DNA of 64,000 bases from Microbacterium candidum (GCF_030315975.1 NZ_JASXSZ010000001.1:62001-126000), one strand, 5' to 3'; shown: positions 25,435 through 35,057, numbered from the stretch's first letter. A program made the numbers and translations. The notes: generated from the sequence alone by a model not told the origin.

Positions 25435-25508
25435 GGGGCTGTAGTTCAATGGCAGAACTTCTGCTTCCCAAGCAGACAGCGCGGGTTCGATTCCCGTCAG
25501 CCCCTCCA
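25435..25508 (+). tRNA. tRNA-Gly (anticodon CCC)
   Basis: The full cloverleaf can be drawn: acceptor GGGGCTG/CAGCCCC, D stem GTTC/GAAC, anticodon stem TCTGC/GCAGA with loop TTCCCAA (anticodon CCC), T stem GCGGG/CCCGT with loop TTCGATT, discriminator T and encoded CCA (25506-25508). Its last 38 nt are repeated at 55669-55706, so it looks like an integration target. Confidence 0.96.
25471..25508 (+). repeat. Left att-like direct repeat (3' end of tRNA-Gly)
   Basis: 38 nt beginning AGCAGACAGCGCGGGTTCGA and ending CAGCCCCTCCA, identical to 55669-55706. The match extends 8 nt further left with two mismatches. Confidence 0.8.
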
Positions 25509-25820
25509 TCTTCCTGTGAGCACAAGTGTGTGCACCCGAGTCTCGGGTTGCGAACCTGCCGAGGGGCCGTGAACACGGCCGCGGTGGGCTGTATGCCCCG
25601 CGAGCGCGACTCCCGGGGTGCCATGCCCGACAGAGCGACGCGCGTCAGCGATCTGACGGAAGCGTGACTGGCCGACGTCCACCTGTGCGCCGCGCGCCTT
25701 CGCCGGCTACCGGTCCAGCGTGAATGCCAACATCATCTCGGCCCTCGGGAACTGTGTACTCCAGCCGACAGCAGTTTCCTCATGGCTGTCGCGCGTTCCG
25801 TTCGTGAGACCCTTGCGCGT
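25509..25820. other. Gap right of tRNA-Gly, no gene supported
   Basis: Where an integrase gene would be expected I find only short frames with biased composition and no recombinase motif. The gap up to the beta-helix gene's terminator is otherwise featureless. Confidence 0.5.
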
Positions 25821-25852
25821 TGCCTGCGCCGCCGGTGTCGGCGGCGCAGGCA
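25821..25852 (-). terminator. Terminator of the beta-helix gene
   Basis: Perfect 14-bp stem TGCCTGCGCCGCCG / CGGCGGCGCAGGCA with a GTGT loop, 8 nt after the stop. Confidence 0.88.
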
Positions 25853-25859
25853 GCGTGAC

Positions 25860-28595
25860 TCACGGGACTGGGGTCAGGGTCCAGGCCTCGTTGGAGGCGC
25901 TCAGCGGGGACCACTGGTCAACCTTGCCCCCGTTGCTGAGGGATGCACCGTACACGTCGAGGACACGCCCCGACTCGAGGTTGGTGATCACCCATCCGCT
26001 GTTGACGTCCGGCGTGAACTTCCACAGCTGGTGGTTGTCACCTGTGTAGGTCCATTGGTCGACGGTGCCGCCATTCAGGTGGCTGCGGTTGTTGACTTCG
26101 AGGGCCTTGCCACTGTTGCGGTTCAGGATCTTATACAGGTCTCCGCTCACGTTCTGGATGCTCCACTGTTCGTTCGTGGCGCCGGTGACGTTCGTCCACT
26201 GGTCCACGGTTCCGCCGTTGGCGGTGGACGCGCCGTTCACGTCGAGCACCTTTCCGCTGTTGACGTTGGTCAGCGTGTAGTAGCTGCTCGGACTGACCGT
26301 GAGCGGCGTCTGGGTGAGGGTCTCCCCGATGCCCTGCTGCACCGCGAACTCCGCGAGGTAGAAGGACTGCCCGTCCGTCTTCGCGACGCGGATGTACCGG
26401 TACGCCTGCGTGGGGTCGATGCTCCGGGTGTAGCTGCCGGCGTCCGGGATCGTGCGAGAGTCGACCCTGCCGACAACGTTGTAGGTGGCGAAAGTCGGAT
26501 CGTTCGACGCGCGCACCTCGATGTTGTTCCGTGTCATCGCCTGGTCGAGGTCCTGCCGAGTGGTGATCGTGAACTGGCCCAGCTGATGCGCTGCTCCGAG
26601 ATCAACCTGCCACCATGCCGCCGTGTCAGCGCCCGCAGACAACCAGCCAGTGCTCGAAGCGCCGTCGTTCGCGTTTCCCGCGGCGAACGCCCCGGAGTAC
26701 TGCGAAGACGCGGTCGCGGTCTTTCCGTAGGCGAGGTTGACGGCCTGCTTCAGTGAGGCGTAGCTCGGCTCCAGCCCGGCCGCCGTGATCACGGTACTGC
26801 CGCTTGTCGTGTTGTTGGTGTTCGTCACACTCGGGCCGTTGTTGTGCAGGACCATGAATGTGTCGACATTCGAAATGACATTACCGGTCACGGTCATATT
26901 GGCCGAACCCTGGTCGAGATAGATTCCCGTGGCTGCACTGTTCAGGGAGCCTGCGCCGCGAGTGACTTCATGAACGTAGTTGCCGCTGATGGTGGTGCTC
27001 CTGTCATTAGACAGGTGATAAATCCCGCCTCCGTCGGAGAGTGCGTTCATCACATTGCTGACGGCATTGTCCGTGATCTGATTGTTTTGGAGCGCGTTGG
27101 CGTCATACGTCCAGCCCCAGCCGAGGGAAATGCCCACCCACGGACTGTTGGAAACATCATTGTGCACGATATTCGTGTAGCTCACGTATCCCGCGTTGAT
27201 ACCGGCCGTTCCCGGATAGTCCTCACCGGTATTGGTGACCAGATTGTCCTGAACGGTCACATTGTTCACGATCTCACCCGGATCCGAGGGGTTGTACGGC
27301 GTATCGTTCGGGACGTCCGGATCGGAGAACTTCCCGATCATGATCCCGTTGCCCGCGATGTCGGAGACGATATTGCCGATGATCAAGCTCGAGCTCACCC
27401 CGTGGTCGAAGTCGATCGCGGCCGACCCCATCCGTGTGAAGGTGTCTCCGCTGAACGTCAGATTCGACGCGTAGTTGGCATGAATGCCGGCCGGCGGACG
27501 GTAGACATACTGGTAGGTCGCATCTGCGGACTTGTTGTACTGCCCACCCTGCGCATTCATCTCTCCGGTGGTCAGCGGGAGCGTCCAGGTCGTGTCGGCG
27601 AACGTGATCCCGGAGAACGCGAGCCCCTGTACCGGCGTGCTCACGCCCGTACCCTCAAAATCGAACAGCGTCTGGAGCGTCGGTGCCGTCACCGTGGTCG
27701 CCGCCGCCCCCGAAGTCACCGTCGGGTCCTCTCCGGCGCGCGCCTTATAGGTCAACGTTTGCGTCGACGTGTCGACGTAGTACTCACCTGGCTCCGTCAG
27801 GAATTCCTTCGCATTCTCGAAATAGAAGGGTTCCCCCGCCTCCGTGACCGGGTTCGGTCGCTGGAACAGGATCCCCGCCATCGCGTCATTGATGCTCAGA
27901 TTCGCGGTTCCGCCGCTGACGGTGTAAGACTTCAGCGGCAGGTAGCTTTCGCCCCAATACTGCTGAAGAACCATCTCCACGTTCGTGAAGTTGGCCCATT
28001 GTTTGACCTGAGAGGCCGCCACCCCAAGGAGTTTGTTGGTGTTGTCGACCGAACGCAGCACGAAATTCTGCCCCGCCTCCGGATACCGGGCAACCGACGC
28101 CCGGACACCATTGACATACAACTGATGGAAGTTCAGGGAACCGATCGGCGCGCTGTAGGTGCCGTCCGTGTTCTGTGTCCAGCCGGTGATCGTCTGCGCC
28201 GACGTAATAACGGGAGTCTGCCCCTGGTAGGCCTGCCAGTGAATGACGTGTCCGTTTGCCCCCGAGTCCGCGGGCGTGAACGTCACGGTACTCGGCACGG
28301 TGTACGTGCCACCGAGAAGATTCACGTCGATGTCCGCGGCCATGCTCGCATTCACGGACCGGACGGCGCTCTGCGCGGCGCCGATCGTCTTGAACGCGGT
28401 CGTGACCGAGGTGCCCGCGTTGGCATCACTCCCATTCACGGGATCGACATAGTAGTTCGTCGCCGTGTCCGCGTAACTCGCCGGCGCGAGCAGGCCCGTC
28501 GACAGTATCGCCACGGCAAGCAGACTCGACGCGACCACGGGCACGGGTCGCCGCGTCACGGGTGCGAACACACCCCGAAGACGTCCTCTACGCAC
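25860..28595 (-). CDS. Secreted beta-helix protein with F5/8C and ricin-type CBM domains
   Basis: About 911 aa from GTG 28595, which has GAGGGG 6 nt upstream; ATG 28613 (weak site) is the alternative. The signal peptide ends TGLLAPASYA. Domain order: YYVDPVNGSDANAGTS entry and a right-handed parallel beta-helix with many short Asn-rich rungs (about 50-600); a discoidin/F5/8C sugar-binding domain (NLAYGKTATASSQYSG... WWQVDLG, about 640-775); a ricin-type beta-trefoil with three repeats ending near NGGTVDQW and NGGKVDQW (about 790-911). This is the build of secreted glycosidases or lyases on plant or microbial polysaccharides; the catalytic class is not certain. Lower GC than its neighbours. 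A GntR-type site lies upstream. Confidence 0.85.
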   Translation of the reverse strand: MRRGRLRGVFAPVTRRPVPVVASSLLAVAILSTGLLAPASYADTATNYYVDPVNGSDANAGTSVTTAFKTIGAAQSAVRSVNASMAADIDVNLLGGTYTVPSTVTFTPADSGANGHVIHWQAYQGQTPVITSAQTITGWTQNTDGTYSAPIGSLNFHQLYVNGVRASVARYPEAGQNFVLRSVDNTNKLLGVAASQVKQWANFTNVEMVLQQYWGESYLPLKSYTVSGGTANLSINDAMAGILFQRPNPVTEAGEPFYFENAKEFLTEPGEYYVDTSTQTLTYKARAGEDPTVTSGAAATTVTAPTLQTLFDFEGTGVSTPVQGLAFSGITFADTTWTLPLTTGEMNAQGGQYNKSADATYQYVYRPPAGIHANYASNLTFSGDTFTRMGSAAIDFDHGVSSSLIIGNIVSDIAGNGIMIGKFSDPDVPNDTPYNPSDPGEIVNNVTVQDNLVTNTGEDYPGTAGINAGYVSYTNIVHNDVSNSPWVGISLGWGWTYDANALQNNQITDNAVSNVMNALSDGGGIYHLSNDRSTTISGNYVHEVTRGAGSLNSAATGIYLDQGSANMTVTGNVISNVDTFMVLHNNGPSVTNTNNTTSGSTVITAAGLEPSYASLKQAVNLAYGKTATASSQYSGAFAAGNANDGASSTGWLSAGADTAAWWQVDLGAAHQLGQFTITTRQDLDQAMTRNNIEVRASNDPTFATYNVVGRVDSRTIPDAGSYTRSIDPTQAYRYIRVAKTDGQSFYLAEFAVQQGIGETLTQTPLTVSPSSYYTLTNVNSGKVLDVNGASTANGGTVDQWTNVTGATNEQWSIQNVSGDLYKILNRNSGKALEVNNRSHLNGGTVDQWTYTGDNHQLWKFTPDVNSGWVITNLESGRVLDVYGASLSNGGKVDQWSPLSASNEAWTLTPVP

Positions 28596-29030
28596 GAATT
28601 TCCCCTCTCGCATGAGACATACGCACCACGGCCGGCGGCAGTGGCGCGGAGGCCAAGATCGGTATCGCACCCAGACGGCCGGCCCGAACGTGAGCGCCGG
28701 AACCTTCCACACAGCAGCGACTCATCGTCAGGTCGTCATCACCGACGAACCTCCCACACCCTCTTGGGTTAATGATTATATGATTCGCTGAAACTTCGCA
28801 ACCCCCCACCCCAGCGAGGTCAGGCGGCCGCGGGGCGTCATCGCCCCCGTGTCTCCCCGCGGCGGACCAGGCCGCACGGGCGCGCGGAACGATCCCCCTA
28901 TGTGGTCCCGCTCGAGCGGAAAGTCGACGGATCGTCGCGTCTTCTGGGGAGATGGCGCGGGGCGAATCCAACGGTCGGGACGACATGATGCGTCCGCGTT
29001 CTGGGATCGAGGCGTGGGCCCCGGAACTGA
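28596..29030. other. Intergenic region with beta-helix gene promoter
   Basis: 435 nt. The stretch around 28771-28790 is AT-rich (AATGATTATATGATTCGC) and holds a GntR-type site on the minus strand. The remainder up to the SDR stop has no supported gene. Confidence 0.5.
28771..28785 (-). promoter_or_regulatory. Candidate GntR operator upstream of the beta-helix gene
   Basis: On the minus strand it reads AATCAT-ATA-ATCATT, one mismatch from the symmetric AATCATnnnATGATT found in the GntR/DapA divergent promoter. Confidence 0.5.
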
Positions 29031-29795
29031 TCAGTCGACCCGGAAGGTGATGGACAGCCCGCAGTCGACGGGCAGGACGGCCCCGGTGATGGCCCGGGCA
29101 CCCGGGCTCGCCAGGAACTCAACAGCGGCGGCGACATCCTCCGGAGTGGCGATCCGCTGCAACGGATGAGCCCGCAGGACCTTCGAGAGGGCGTCAGGAT
29201 CGTCACTCCTGGCCGCCCACTCATCGACCAGCCGGGTCTGGGTCCACCCGGGCGCCACGGCGTTGACCCGCACCCCGGCGGACGCATAGTCGGCGGCAAG
29301 ACTGCGCGTCAGTCCCTCCACGCCGCTTTTCGCAGCCGCGTACGGGAACATCCCGGGGGTGGTCAGTCGCGCGTGGATCGATGACACATTGACGATCGAA
29401 CCGCGACTCTCGATGAGCGATGGAAGTGCCGCCCGAGCCATGAGCCACACCGACTTCAGGTCGACGTCCATCGCCGAGTCCCAATCGTCTTCCGTCATCG
29501 TCACGGCATCGAAGTACGTGTTCTTCCCCGCGTTGTTCACCAGGACGTCGATGCGGCCCCGCTCTTCGATGACATCGCTCATCAATCGGTCGATGTCGGT
29601 CGATCGCGTGACATCGACGATGCGCGCCATCACATCCGCACCGCCTTGCTCCAAAGCCGATGCCGTCGAGTGCAGTGCGTCGGGATCCCGGTCGACGAGG
29701 ACGACCGTGTCGCCACTGTCGCCGAATGCACCGGCGATGGCCTGTCCGATGCCGCGTGCAGCGCCCGTGACGATGACGACGCGCTTCGCGTTCAC
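29031..29795 (-). CDS. SDR-family sugar dehydrogenase
   Basis: 254 aa from GTG 29795 (GTGA overlap with the dehydratase stop). The classical short-chain dehydrogenase has TGAARGIGQAI (cofactor), VNNAGKN, catalytic Ser in VNVSSIHA, and YAAAK (Tyr-x-x-x-Lys). An Asp follows strand 2 (VLVDRD), favouring NAD. It is the last gene of the operon GntR - dehydratase - SDR and, from context, probably oxidises the aldose (first step) or a keto-deoxy intermediate. Confidence 0.85.
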   Translation of the reverse strand: MNAKRVVIVTGAARGIGQAIAGAFGDSGDTVVLVDRDPDALHSTASALEQGGADVMARIVDVTRSTDIDRLMSDVIEERGRIDVLVNNAGKNTYFDAVTMTEDDWDSAMDVDLKSVWLMARAALPSLIESRGSIVNVSSIHARLTTPGMFPYAAAKSGVEGLTRSLAADYASAGVRVNAVAPGWTQTRLVDEWAARSDDPDALSKVLRAHPLQRIATPEDVAAAVEFLASPGARAITGAVLPVDCGLSITFRVD

Positions 29796-30952
29796 CAGTC
29801 GGCCACCGATCCATCGGCACCGCGCACGGCCAGCTGGGGTTCCGGGCGATACGGATGCTGCGCTGCTGCTTCCTCGTCGATGGAAACGCCCCATCCCGGA
29901 CCGGCCGGGGCCGTGATGAAGCCGTCGACGATCGGGGCAGCGGGGGAAACAACCTCGTCGCGCCAGGGGACGTCGGAACGCATCACTTCTTGGATCATGA
30001 CGCCCGGTGTTGCGAATGCGACGTGCTGGTTGACGGCCGTGGCGAGCGGGCCGAGCGGATTGTGCGGTGCGAGCGGAATGTGATGGCTCTCGGCCATCGC
30101 AGCGATCTTTCGCAGTGCGGTCGGGCCGCCCACGTGACAGATGTCGGGCTGAAGGACGGCTGCAGCCCCGACGGCGAGGTGGTCGCGGAAGTCCTGCAGG
30201 CTGATGAGGCGTTCGCCGGTGGCGATCGGAACGCGCAGCGCATCGCGGACCTGGACCAATCCCGCAGAATTGCCCGGCTGGACGGGTTCTTCGATGAACC
30301 ACGGGTCGAACTCCTCGAGCACGCGACCGTAGGCGATCGCGGCGCCCACCGACGGCCGCCCGTGGAAGTCCACCATCACATCCACGTCATCGCCGACCGC
30401 GTCGCGGATCGATCGCATGATGTCGGCGGTCCGCCGAAGATCCGGGGCAGAGGGCAAGCCCGTCCCGGAGGGAACGGCCAGGACCTTGAGTGCGGTGAAG
30501 CCGTCTTCTCGGGACCGGAGCGCCGCCGCACCGAACTCGTCATCCGCCGCGCCGTAGACGCTCGAACTGCTTCCGCCACCCAGGTGGTCGTACATGCGCA
30601 GCTTGTCGCGGACCCTGCCGCCGAGGACCTCGTAGGCCGGAACGTCGTAGTGCTTCGCCACGATGTCCCAGAGAGCTTGATCGATGCCGGACAGGGCGCT
30701 CATGGTCACGACCCCGCCCTGGAAGAAGGGGTCTCTGCACATCGCCTGCCAGAGGAACTCGACCCTCCGGGGGTCCTGCCCGATGACGATGTCAGCCAGG
30801 TCGGCGACCGCGCCTTGGACAGCTCGTGCCTTCCACTCGAGAGTCGCCTCGCCCCACCCGACCAATCCGTCGACATCGGTGGACACCTTCACGAACACCC
30901 AATTGCGCAGTTCAGCGTTCACGACAAGGGTGTCGATGGCCGTGATCTTCAT
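29792..30952 (-). CDS. Sugar-acid dehydratase, enolase superfamily (galactonate dehydratase-like)
   Basis: 386 aa from ATG 30952 (overlaps the GntR stop). Enolase-superfamily barrel: metal ligands in VMVDFHGRP, IEEPVQPG and IATGERL, with the catalytic His pair of DFHGR and APHNPLGP. The Asp-x-His and PHNP pattern is that of D-galactonate/D-mannonate-type dehydratases, which convert aldonates to 2-keto-3-deoxy acids. The exact aldonate is not readable. Neighbours (lactonase, DapA-type enzyme, semialdehyde dehydrogenase) complete an oxidative pathway. Confidence 0.85.
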   Translation of the reverse strand: MKITAIDTLVVNAELRNWVFVKVSTDVDGLVGWGEATLEWKARAVQGAVADLADIVIGQDPRRVEFLWQAMCRDPFFQGGVVTMSALSGIDQALWDIVAKHYDVPAYEVLGGRVRDKLRMYDHLGGGSSSSVYGAADDEFGAAALRSREDGFTALKVLAVPSGTGLPSAPDLRRTADIMRSIRDAVGDDVDVMVDFHGRPSVGAAIAYGRVLEEFDPWFIEEPVQPGNSAGLVQVRDALRVPIATGERLISLQDFRDHLAVGAAAVLQPDICHVGGPTALRKIAAMAESHHIPLAPHNPLGPLATAVNQHVAFATPGVMIQEVMRSDVPWRDEVVSPAAPIVDGFITAPAGPGWGVSIDEEAAAQHPYRPEPQLAVRGADGSVADW

Positions 30953-31653
30953 GAATTTCCTTTCCGGGCCGTCGCGAAGTCCGCGCTCGCCACGGCAAGC
31001 AGCGCCTGTGCGATCTCATCGGCCGCGGCGCCATCTCCGGCGTTCACGGCATCAGCGAGCGCCCTGTGCAGGTCCGCTGCCGCCGCCGTCCGCCCCGCGG
31101 TCGCGGAGCAGAGGAAGACGTGATGCAGGACCGCTGAGAGCGCGGCACCGATCGAGCCCAGCAGAGGATTGCCGTTGATCTGCCAGAGCGCGATGTGGAA
31201 GTCGACATCCGCGCGGACATAGTCCTCTCCCTCAGAGGTCTGCATGCGCGCAGCGCAGTCCAGCAGCGCCGCGCGCTCCTCATCGCTGGCCCGGGCCGCC
31301 GCGCGAACGGCCGTCGCCGGCTCGAGCAGCTCCCGGAGTTCGTGAACGTGCCGACCGACACCGTCGGGGTCTGCAGCCCACCACCACCGGATCACGTCCG
31401 GGTCCAGGCGATTCCACGACGACTCCTCTCGCACGCGACTGCCCGTCCGCGGACGCACTTCGACGAGGCCCTTGGCGACGAGCTCCTTCATCGCCTCGCG
31501 CAGCGCGCCGCGGCTCACGTCGAGCTGGCTGCAGAGAATGTCCTCGACGGGCAGGGTGCCCTGAAGGCGCTCGGCAACGATGGCCGAGCCGAGCTCGTCG
31601 ACGATCGCACGGTGCCGCGTGCGCTGGGGTGGCAGAACAGGGGTGGCGCTCAT
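30949..31653 (-). CDS. GntR/FadR-family regulator of the aldose cluster
   Basis: 234 aa from ATG 31653. The GntR winged helix is VEDILCSQLDVSRGALREAMKELVAKGLVEVRPRTG. The FCD ligand domain follows, with the metal-binding DVDFHIALWQINGN and later His (LHRALAD). Such regulators usually sense a sugar acid. It is divergent from the DapA-like gene across a 45-nt region containing a perfect inverted repeat. Confidence 0.88.
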   Translation of the reverse strand: MSATPVLPPQRTRHRAIVDELGSAIVAERLQGTLPVEDILCSQLDVSRGALREAMKELVAKGLVEVRPRTGSRVREESSWNRLDPDVIRWWWAADPDGVGRHVHELRELLEPATAVRAAARASDEERAALLDCAARMQTSEGEDYVRADVDFHIALWQINGNPLLGSIGAALSAVLHHVFLCSATAGRTAAAADLHRALADAVNAGDGAAADEIAQALLAVASADFATARKGNS

Positions 31654-31658
31654 AGATC

Positions 31659-31673
31659 AATCATCCTATGATT
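31659..31673. promoter_or_regulatory. Divergent GntR operator
   Basis: AATCAT-CCT-ATGATT is a perfect 6-3-6 inverted repeat embedded in GATC...CGATC, between the divergent starts. Related sites lie upstream of the beta-helix gene (28771) and the alpha-galactosidase (49815). Confidence 0.7.
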
Positions 31674-31698
31674 CGATCATCGAGCGCAAGGAGTGCCT

Positions 31699-32619
31699 GT
31701 GTCACCTGAGATCCTAACCGGCGTGCTGCCGGTCGCCCCCACGATATTCAAGGCCGACGAGACCGTGGATGAGATCGGTCAGCGGCGGGTGATGGACTTT
31801 CTCGTGGACTCGGGAGTCGCCGCGATCTGCGTCCTCGCGAACTATTCCGAGCAGTTCTCTCTTGACGACGGCGAGCGCACGAGTGTGATGCGCACCAGTA
31901 TCGAAGCAGTCCGAGGGCGAGTGCCTGTCGTCGTGACGACCAGTCACTTCAGCGCACGCATCGCCGCTGAGCGCAGCCGGGAGGCCCGCGACGCCGGCGC
32001 CGACATGGTCATGCTCATGCCGCCGTTCTTCGGGACCACGTTGCGCTGTGGGGACGACGACGTGGTCGAGTACTTCAAGCGAGTCACCGACGGCCTCGAC
32101 ATCGATGTCATGATCCAGGACGCACCGATGAGCGCAACACCGCTTTCGGTCGACCTCCTGAGTCGACTTGCACGTGAGATCCCCACGGTCCGATACGCGA
32201 AGATCGAGGTCGCGCGCGCCGCGCAGAAGATCCGCGACGTCGCCGCGTCCGCCGGCGCTGATCTGCCTGGCCTGTTCGACGGCGAGGAGTCGGTCACTCT
32301 AATCCCCGACCTTGATGCGGGAGCAGTCGGCACGATGTGCAGCGCCCTGCTGCCGGATCTCCTCGTCCCCGCGGTCCGATCCTTCCTCGCAGGCGATCGT
32401 GACGACGCTGTGTCCCGTTGGGAGCGGGCACTGCCCCTCATCCAGTTCGAGAACCGTCAATGCGGTCTGCGTGCTGCGAAGATCGCGTTGGCCGAGGGCG
32501 GCGTGATCGGATCGGATGCCTGCAGAGCCCCTCTGGAGGGCGTCTCGGAGGAAACCCGACGGGGCCTGCTGGAGATGCTCCGTCGTGTGCGGCCGCTCGT
32601 GCTCGACTGGGCGAGCTAG
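31699..32619 (+). CDS. DapA-family keto-deoxy-sugar-acid aldolase/dehydratase
   Basis: 306 aa from GTG 31699, placed 5 nt after AAGGAG; GTG 31693 is an alternative. Dihydrodipicolinate-synthase-superfamily barrel: TGVLPVAPTIFKADETVD, MLMPPFFG and the Schiff-base Lys in VRYAKIE. Relatives either split 2-keto-3-deoxy-sugar acids to pyruvate plus an aldehyde or dehydrate 2-keto-3-deoxypentonates to 2-oxoglutarate semialdehyde. The aldehyde dehydrogenase two genes on fits either. Co-regulated with the divergent operon. Confidence 0.85.
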   Translation: MSPEILTGVLPVAPTIFKADETVDEIGQRRVMDFLVDSGVAAICVLANYSEQFSLDDGERTSVMRTSIEAVRGRVPVVVTTSHFSARIAAERSREARDAGADMVMLMPPFFGTTLRCGDDDVVEYFKRVTDGLDIDVMIQDAPMSATPLSVDLLSRLAREIPTVRYAKIEVARAAQKIRDVAASAGADLPGLFDGEESVTLIPDLDAGAVGTMCSALLPDLLVPAVRSFLAGDRDDAVSRWERALPLIQFENRQCGLRAAKIALAEGGVIGSDACRAPLEGVSEETRRGLLEMLRRVRPLVLDWAS

Positions 32620-32663
32620 ATGTGCGCGCGAGGCCTGCGGGCTCGATCCGACGGAGCACCGCG

Positions 32664-33524
32664 ATGACATCGGAAGTCGTGCAGATCACCGATGTCGTCT
32701 GCGTCCATGGCGAGGGGCCGGTGTGGTCGCCGACGTGGGATTCGCTGCGAGTGCTCGACATGCTGGAGGGCACGATCGTCTCCATCGATGGCGATGGCAC
32801 AGCGTCGCGTCACAAGGTCGGAGACGTGGTTGCGCTCACGCGCCCGCGCGCGCCCGGCGGGTGGGTGTGCGTGACCGATCGAGGATTGCTCGCGGCAAGC
32901 GAGGATCGCCTCGACGCCGACCTCACGCTGGTCTCCGAACTCTGGAGCGACCCCGCAGTGAGACCGAACGAGGGAGGTTGCGCCCCCGATGGGGGACTGC
33001 TCATCGGGTCCACGTCATGGGATGGCATCGACGGCCTCGGAGAACTCCTCCGAGTGGATCCCGACGGCTCCGTCCGCCGCATCCTGACTGGCCTCGGCGT
33101 CTCCAACGGACTGGGTTGGACAGCCGACGGACGTTTCGCGTACTACATCGACTCCGGGACGCGAGTGATCGAACGATTTCGATGGTCTCCCGAAACAAGC
33201 CTCACCGACCGGACGACGTGGGCGGCCCTCACGGGCCCCGGCGCCGGCGACGGCCTGGCCGTGGACTCGGAGGGCGGCGTCTGGGTCGCGATGTACGGAG
33301 GTGGCGCCCTCCACCACTACACATCCGAAGGAGTTCTCGATGAGGTGGTCGATCTGCCGGTCAGCCAGCCGACATCGTTGACCTTCGCCGGGCCTGATCT
33401 GAACCGGCTGGTCGTGACCACCTCGAGCTACGCGCTGGAACGACCCGAGTCGGGTGCCGGTGCCGTCTTCGAGGTCCGCAATCACAACACGCGCGGCCTG
33501 CCCGTCCAACCGTTCACCGGCTGA
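32664..33524 (+). CDS. SMP-30/gluconolactonase-family lactonase
   Basis: 286 aa from ATG 32664. It has the six-bladed propeller signature: first metal ligand in CVHGEGPVWSP, then RPNEGGCAPDG, VSNGLGWTADGRFAYYIDSG and GDGLAVDSEGGVWVAMYGGG. It hydrolyses an aldonolactone with a divalent metal. It overlaps the aldehyde dehydrogenase by 1 nt (TGATG) if the early start is used. It supplies the aldonate for the dehydratase. Confidence 0.88.
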   Translation: MTSEVVQITDVVCVHGEGPVWSPTWDSLRVLDMLEGTIVSIDGDGTASRHKVGDVVALTRPRAPGGWVCVTDRGLLAASEDRLDADLTLVSELWSDPAVRPNEGGCAPDGGLLIGSTSWDGIDGLGELLRVDPDGSVRRILTGLGVSNGLGWTADGRFAYYIDSGTRVIERFRWSPETSLTDRTTWAALTGPGAGDGLAVDSEGGVWVAMYGGGALHHYTSEGVLDEVVDLPVSQPTSLTFAGPDLNRLVVTTSSYALERPESGAGAVFEVRNHNTRGLPVQPFTG

Positions 33525-33541
33525 TGTCCGCTGGAGGCAAG

Positions 33542-35056
33542 ATGCTGTATTCAACCGACCCTCGTTCGGGTAGACGAACCGCCGTCGACATCGAACCGAC
33601 ATCCGATGACGAGGTGGCTGCCACGCTGGAACGTGCGACCGCCGCGGCGCACGTCTTGCGCTCCGAACCACGCGCGTGGCGTTCCCATCTGCTCCGATCG
33701 CTCGCTGATGCTCTCACCCGACGTGGCGAGGAACTCGTCTCCGCGGCCCTCGCCGAGACGGGACTCACCCGTTCGCGCCTCGAAGGCGAAGTCGCACGCG
33801 CTGCCGGCCAGTTCCGCCTGTTCGCGGACGTCGTCGATGAAGGAAGCTACCTCGAAGCGGCCATCGATCATGCGGTGGAGAGCCCCTCGGGTCGGGCTCC
33901 GGAGATCAGGCGGATGCTCGTACCGCTGGGACCCGTCGCCGTGTTCGGATCCAGCAACTTTCCCTTCGCGTTCTCCGTGGCCGGCGGAGACACGGCCTCT
34001 GCGCTGGCGGCCGGGAATCCGGTGATCCTCAAAGCCCACAGCTCGCACATCGAAGTGTCGCGGCTCTCGTTCGAGATACTCGACGCCGCCGCAAGGTCGG
34101 CGGGCGCCCCTCCCGGCACCCTGGAGATCGTCTACGGCCAGGAGGCGGGGCGCGCACTGGTCGCCCACCCCGCCGTCCGCGCCGTGGGGTTCACCGGATC
34201 TCAGTCGACCGCCGAGGCGCTGCTCGAGGTGATTCGCGGTCGGGCCGAGCCGATTCCGTTCTACGGCGAGTTGAGCAGCTTGAACCCGCTCATCGTGAGC
34301 GCGCAGGCGGCGGTCGCGAGATCCACGCAGATCGCTGAGGGGCTGATCCAGTCGGTGCTCGGCTCCAGCGGTCAGCTGTGCACCAAGCCAGGGCTGCTCT
34401 TCGTTCCGGGGGCGGCGACGGAGCTCGTCGATGCGCTCGTGGCGGCCGTATCTCGCGAAGGCTCGCACGTCCTTCTCAATGACCGCATCGCCACGTCTTA
34501 CCGGGAGATCTCCGGGCGCCTCGTCGATGCCGGCGCGGAGACTGCTGCACGCGGGAGCGGGCCCGAGACCGAGTTCTCCGTGAACCCGGCCCTGCTCGTC
34601 ATTCCGGCGCACGATTTCACGAGCGAGGTCGCGGAGGAGGTGTTCGGACCGCTCGCGGTCATCGTCCGATATCGCGATGTCTCCGAGATTCCCCCGGCGC
34701 TGGATGCCGTACCTGGTTCCTTGACCGCGACCATCCACTCCGAGCCCCAAGAGCAGGACTTCAGGGCCGCCGTCGTCGATGCCATTGAGGACCGCGTCGG
34801 GCGGATCGTCTTCAATGGATATCCGACAGGCGTTCGCGTGTCCTGGGCGCAGCACCACGGTGGCCCATGGCCTGCGACGAACACGCAGCACACCTCGGTC
34901 GGAGCCACGGCGATCAGGCGCTTCTTGCGACCCCTGGCCTGGCAGGACGCGCCCGAGGACGTCTTGCCGACGGAACTGCGCAACGATTCGGACGTCCCCC
35001 GCCGGATCGACGGAGCCCTCATTCTGGCCGGTGCGTCGACCGCACAAGGACGTTGA
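33542..35056 (+). CDS. 2-oxoglutarate semialdehyde-type aldehyde dehydrogenase
   Basis: 504 aa from ATG 33542, 4 nt after GGAGG; ATG 33524, overlapping the lactonase stop, would add six residues. Aldehyde dehydrogenase motifs: FGSSNFPFAFSVAGGDTASA, GFTGSQSTAEALLE, ELSSLNP (general base Glu) and SGQLCTKPG (nucleophile Cys). This variant set is that of NADP-preferring 2-oxoglutarate semialdehyde dehydrogenases. It would end a Weimberg-type route in 2-oxoglutarate; oxidation of glyceraldehyde is the alternative. Confidence 0.85.
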   Translation: MLYSTDPRSGRRTAVDIEPTSDDEVAATLERATAAAHVLRSEPRAWRSHLLRSLADALTRRGEELVSAALAETGLTRSRLEGEVARAAGQFRLFADVVDEGSYLEAAIDHAVESPSGRAPEIRRMLVPLGPVAVFGSSNFPFAFSVAGGDTASALAAGNPVILKAHSSHIEVSRLSFEILDAAARSAGAPPGTLEIVYGQEAGRALVAHPAVRAVGFTGSQSTAEALLEVIRGRAEPIPFYGELSSLNPLIVSAQAAVARSTQIAEGLIQSVLGSSGQLCTKPGLLFVPGAATELVDALVAAVSREGSHVLLNDRIATSYREISGRLVDAGAETAARGSGPETEFSVNPALLVIPAHDFTSEVAEEVFGPLAVIVRYRDVSEIPPALDAVPGSLTATIHSEPQEQDFRAAVVDAIEDRVGRIVFNGYPTGVRVSWAQHHGGPWPATNTQHTSVGATAIRRFLRPLAWQDAPEDVLPTELRNDSDVPRRIDGALILAGASTAQGR

Positions 35057-35057
35057 C

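Noticed and set aside
25509..25860. Integrase next to tRNA-Gly
   Set aside because: No recombinase motif in any frame; also absent at the right end (55117-55668).
26844..28772. 642-aa plus-strand open frame over the beta-helix gene
   Set aside because: Antisense to a well-supported secreted protein; low-complexity Arg/His/Val composition and no start signal.
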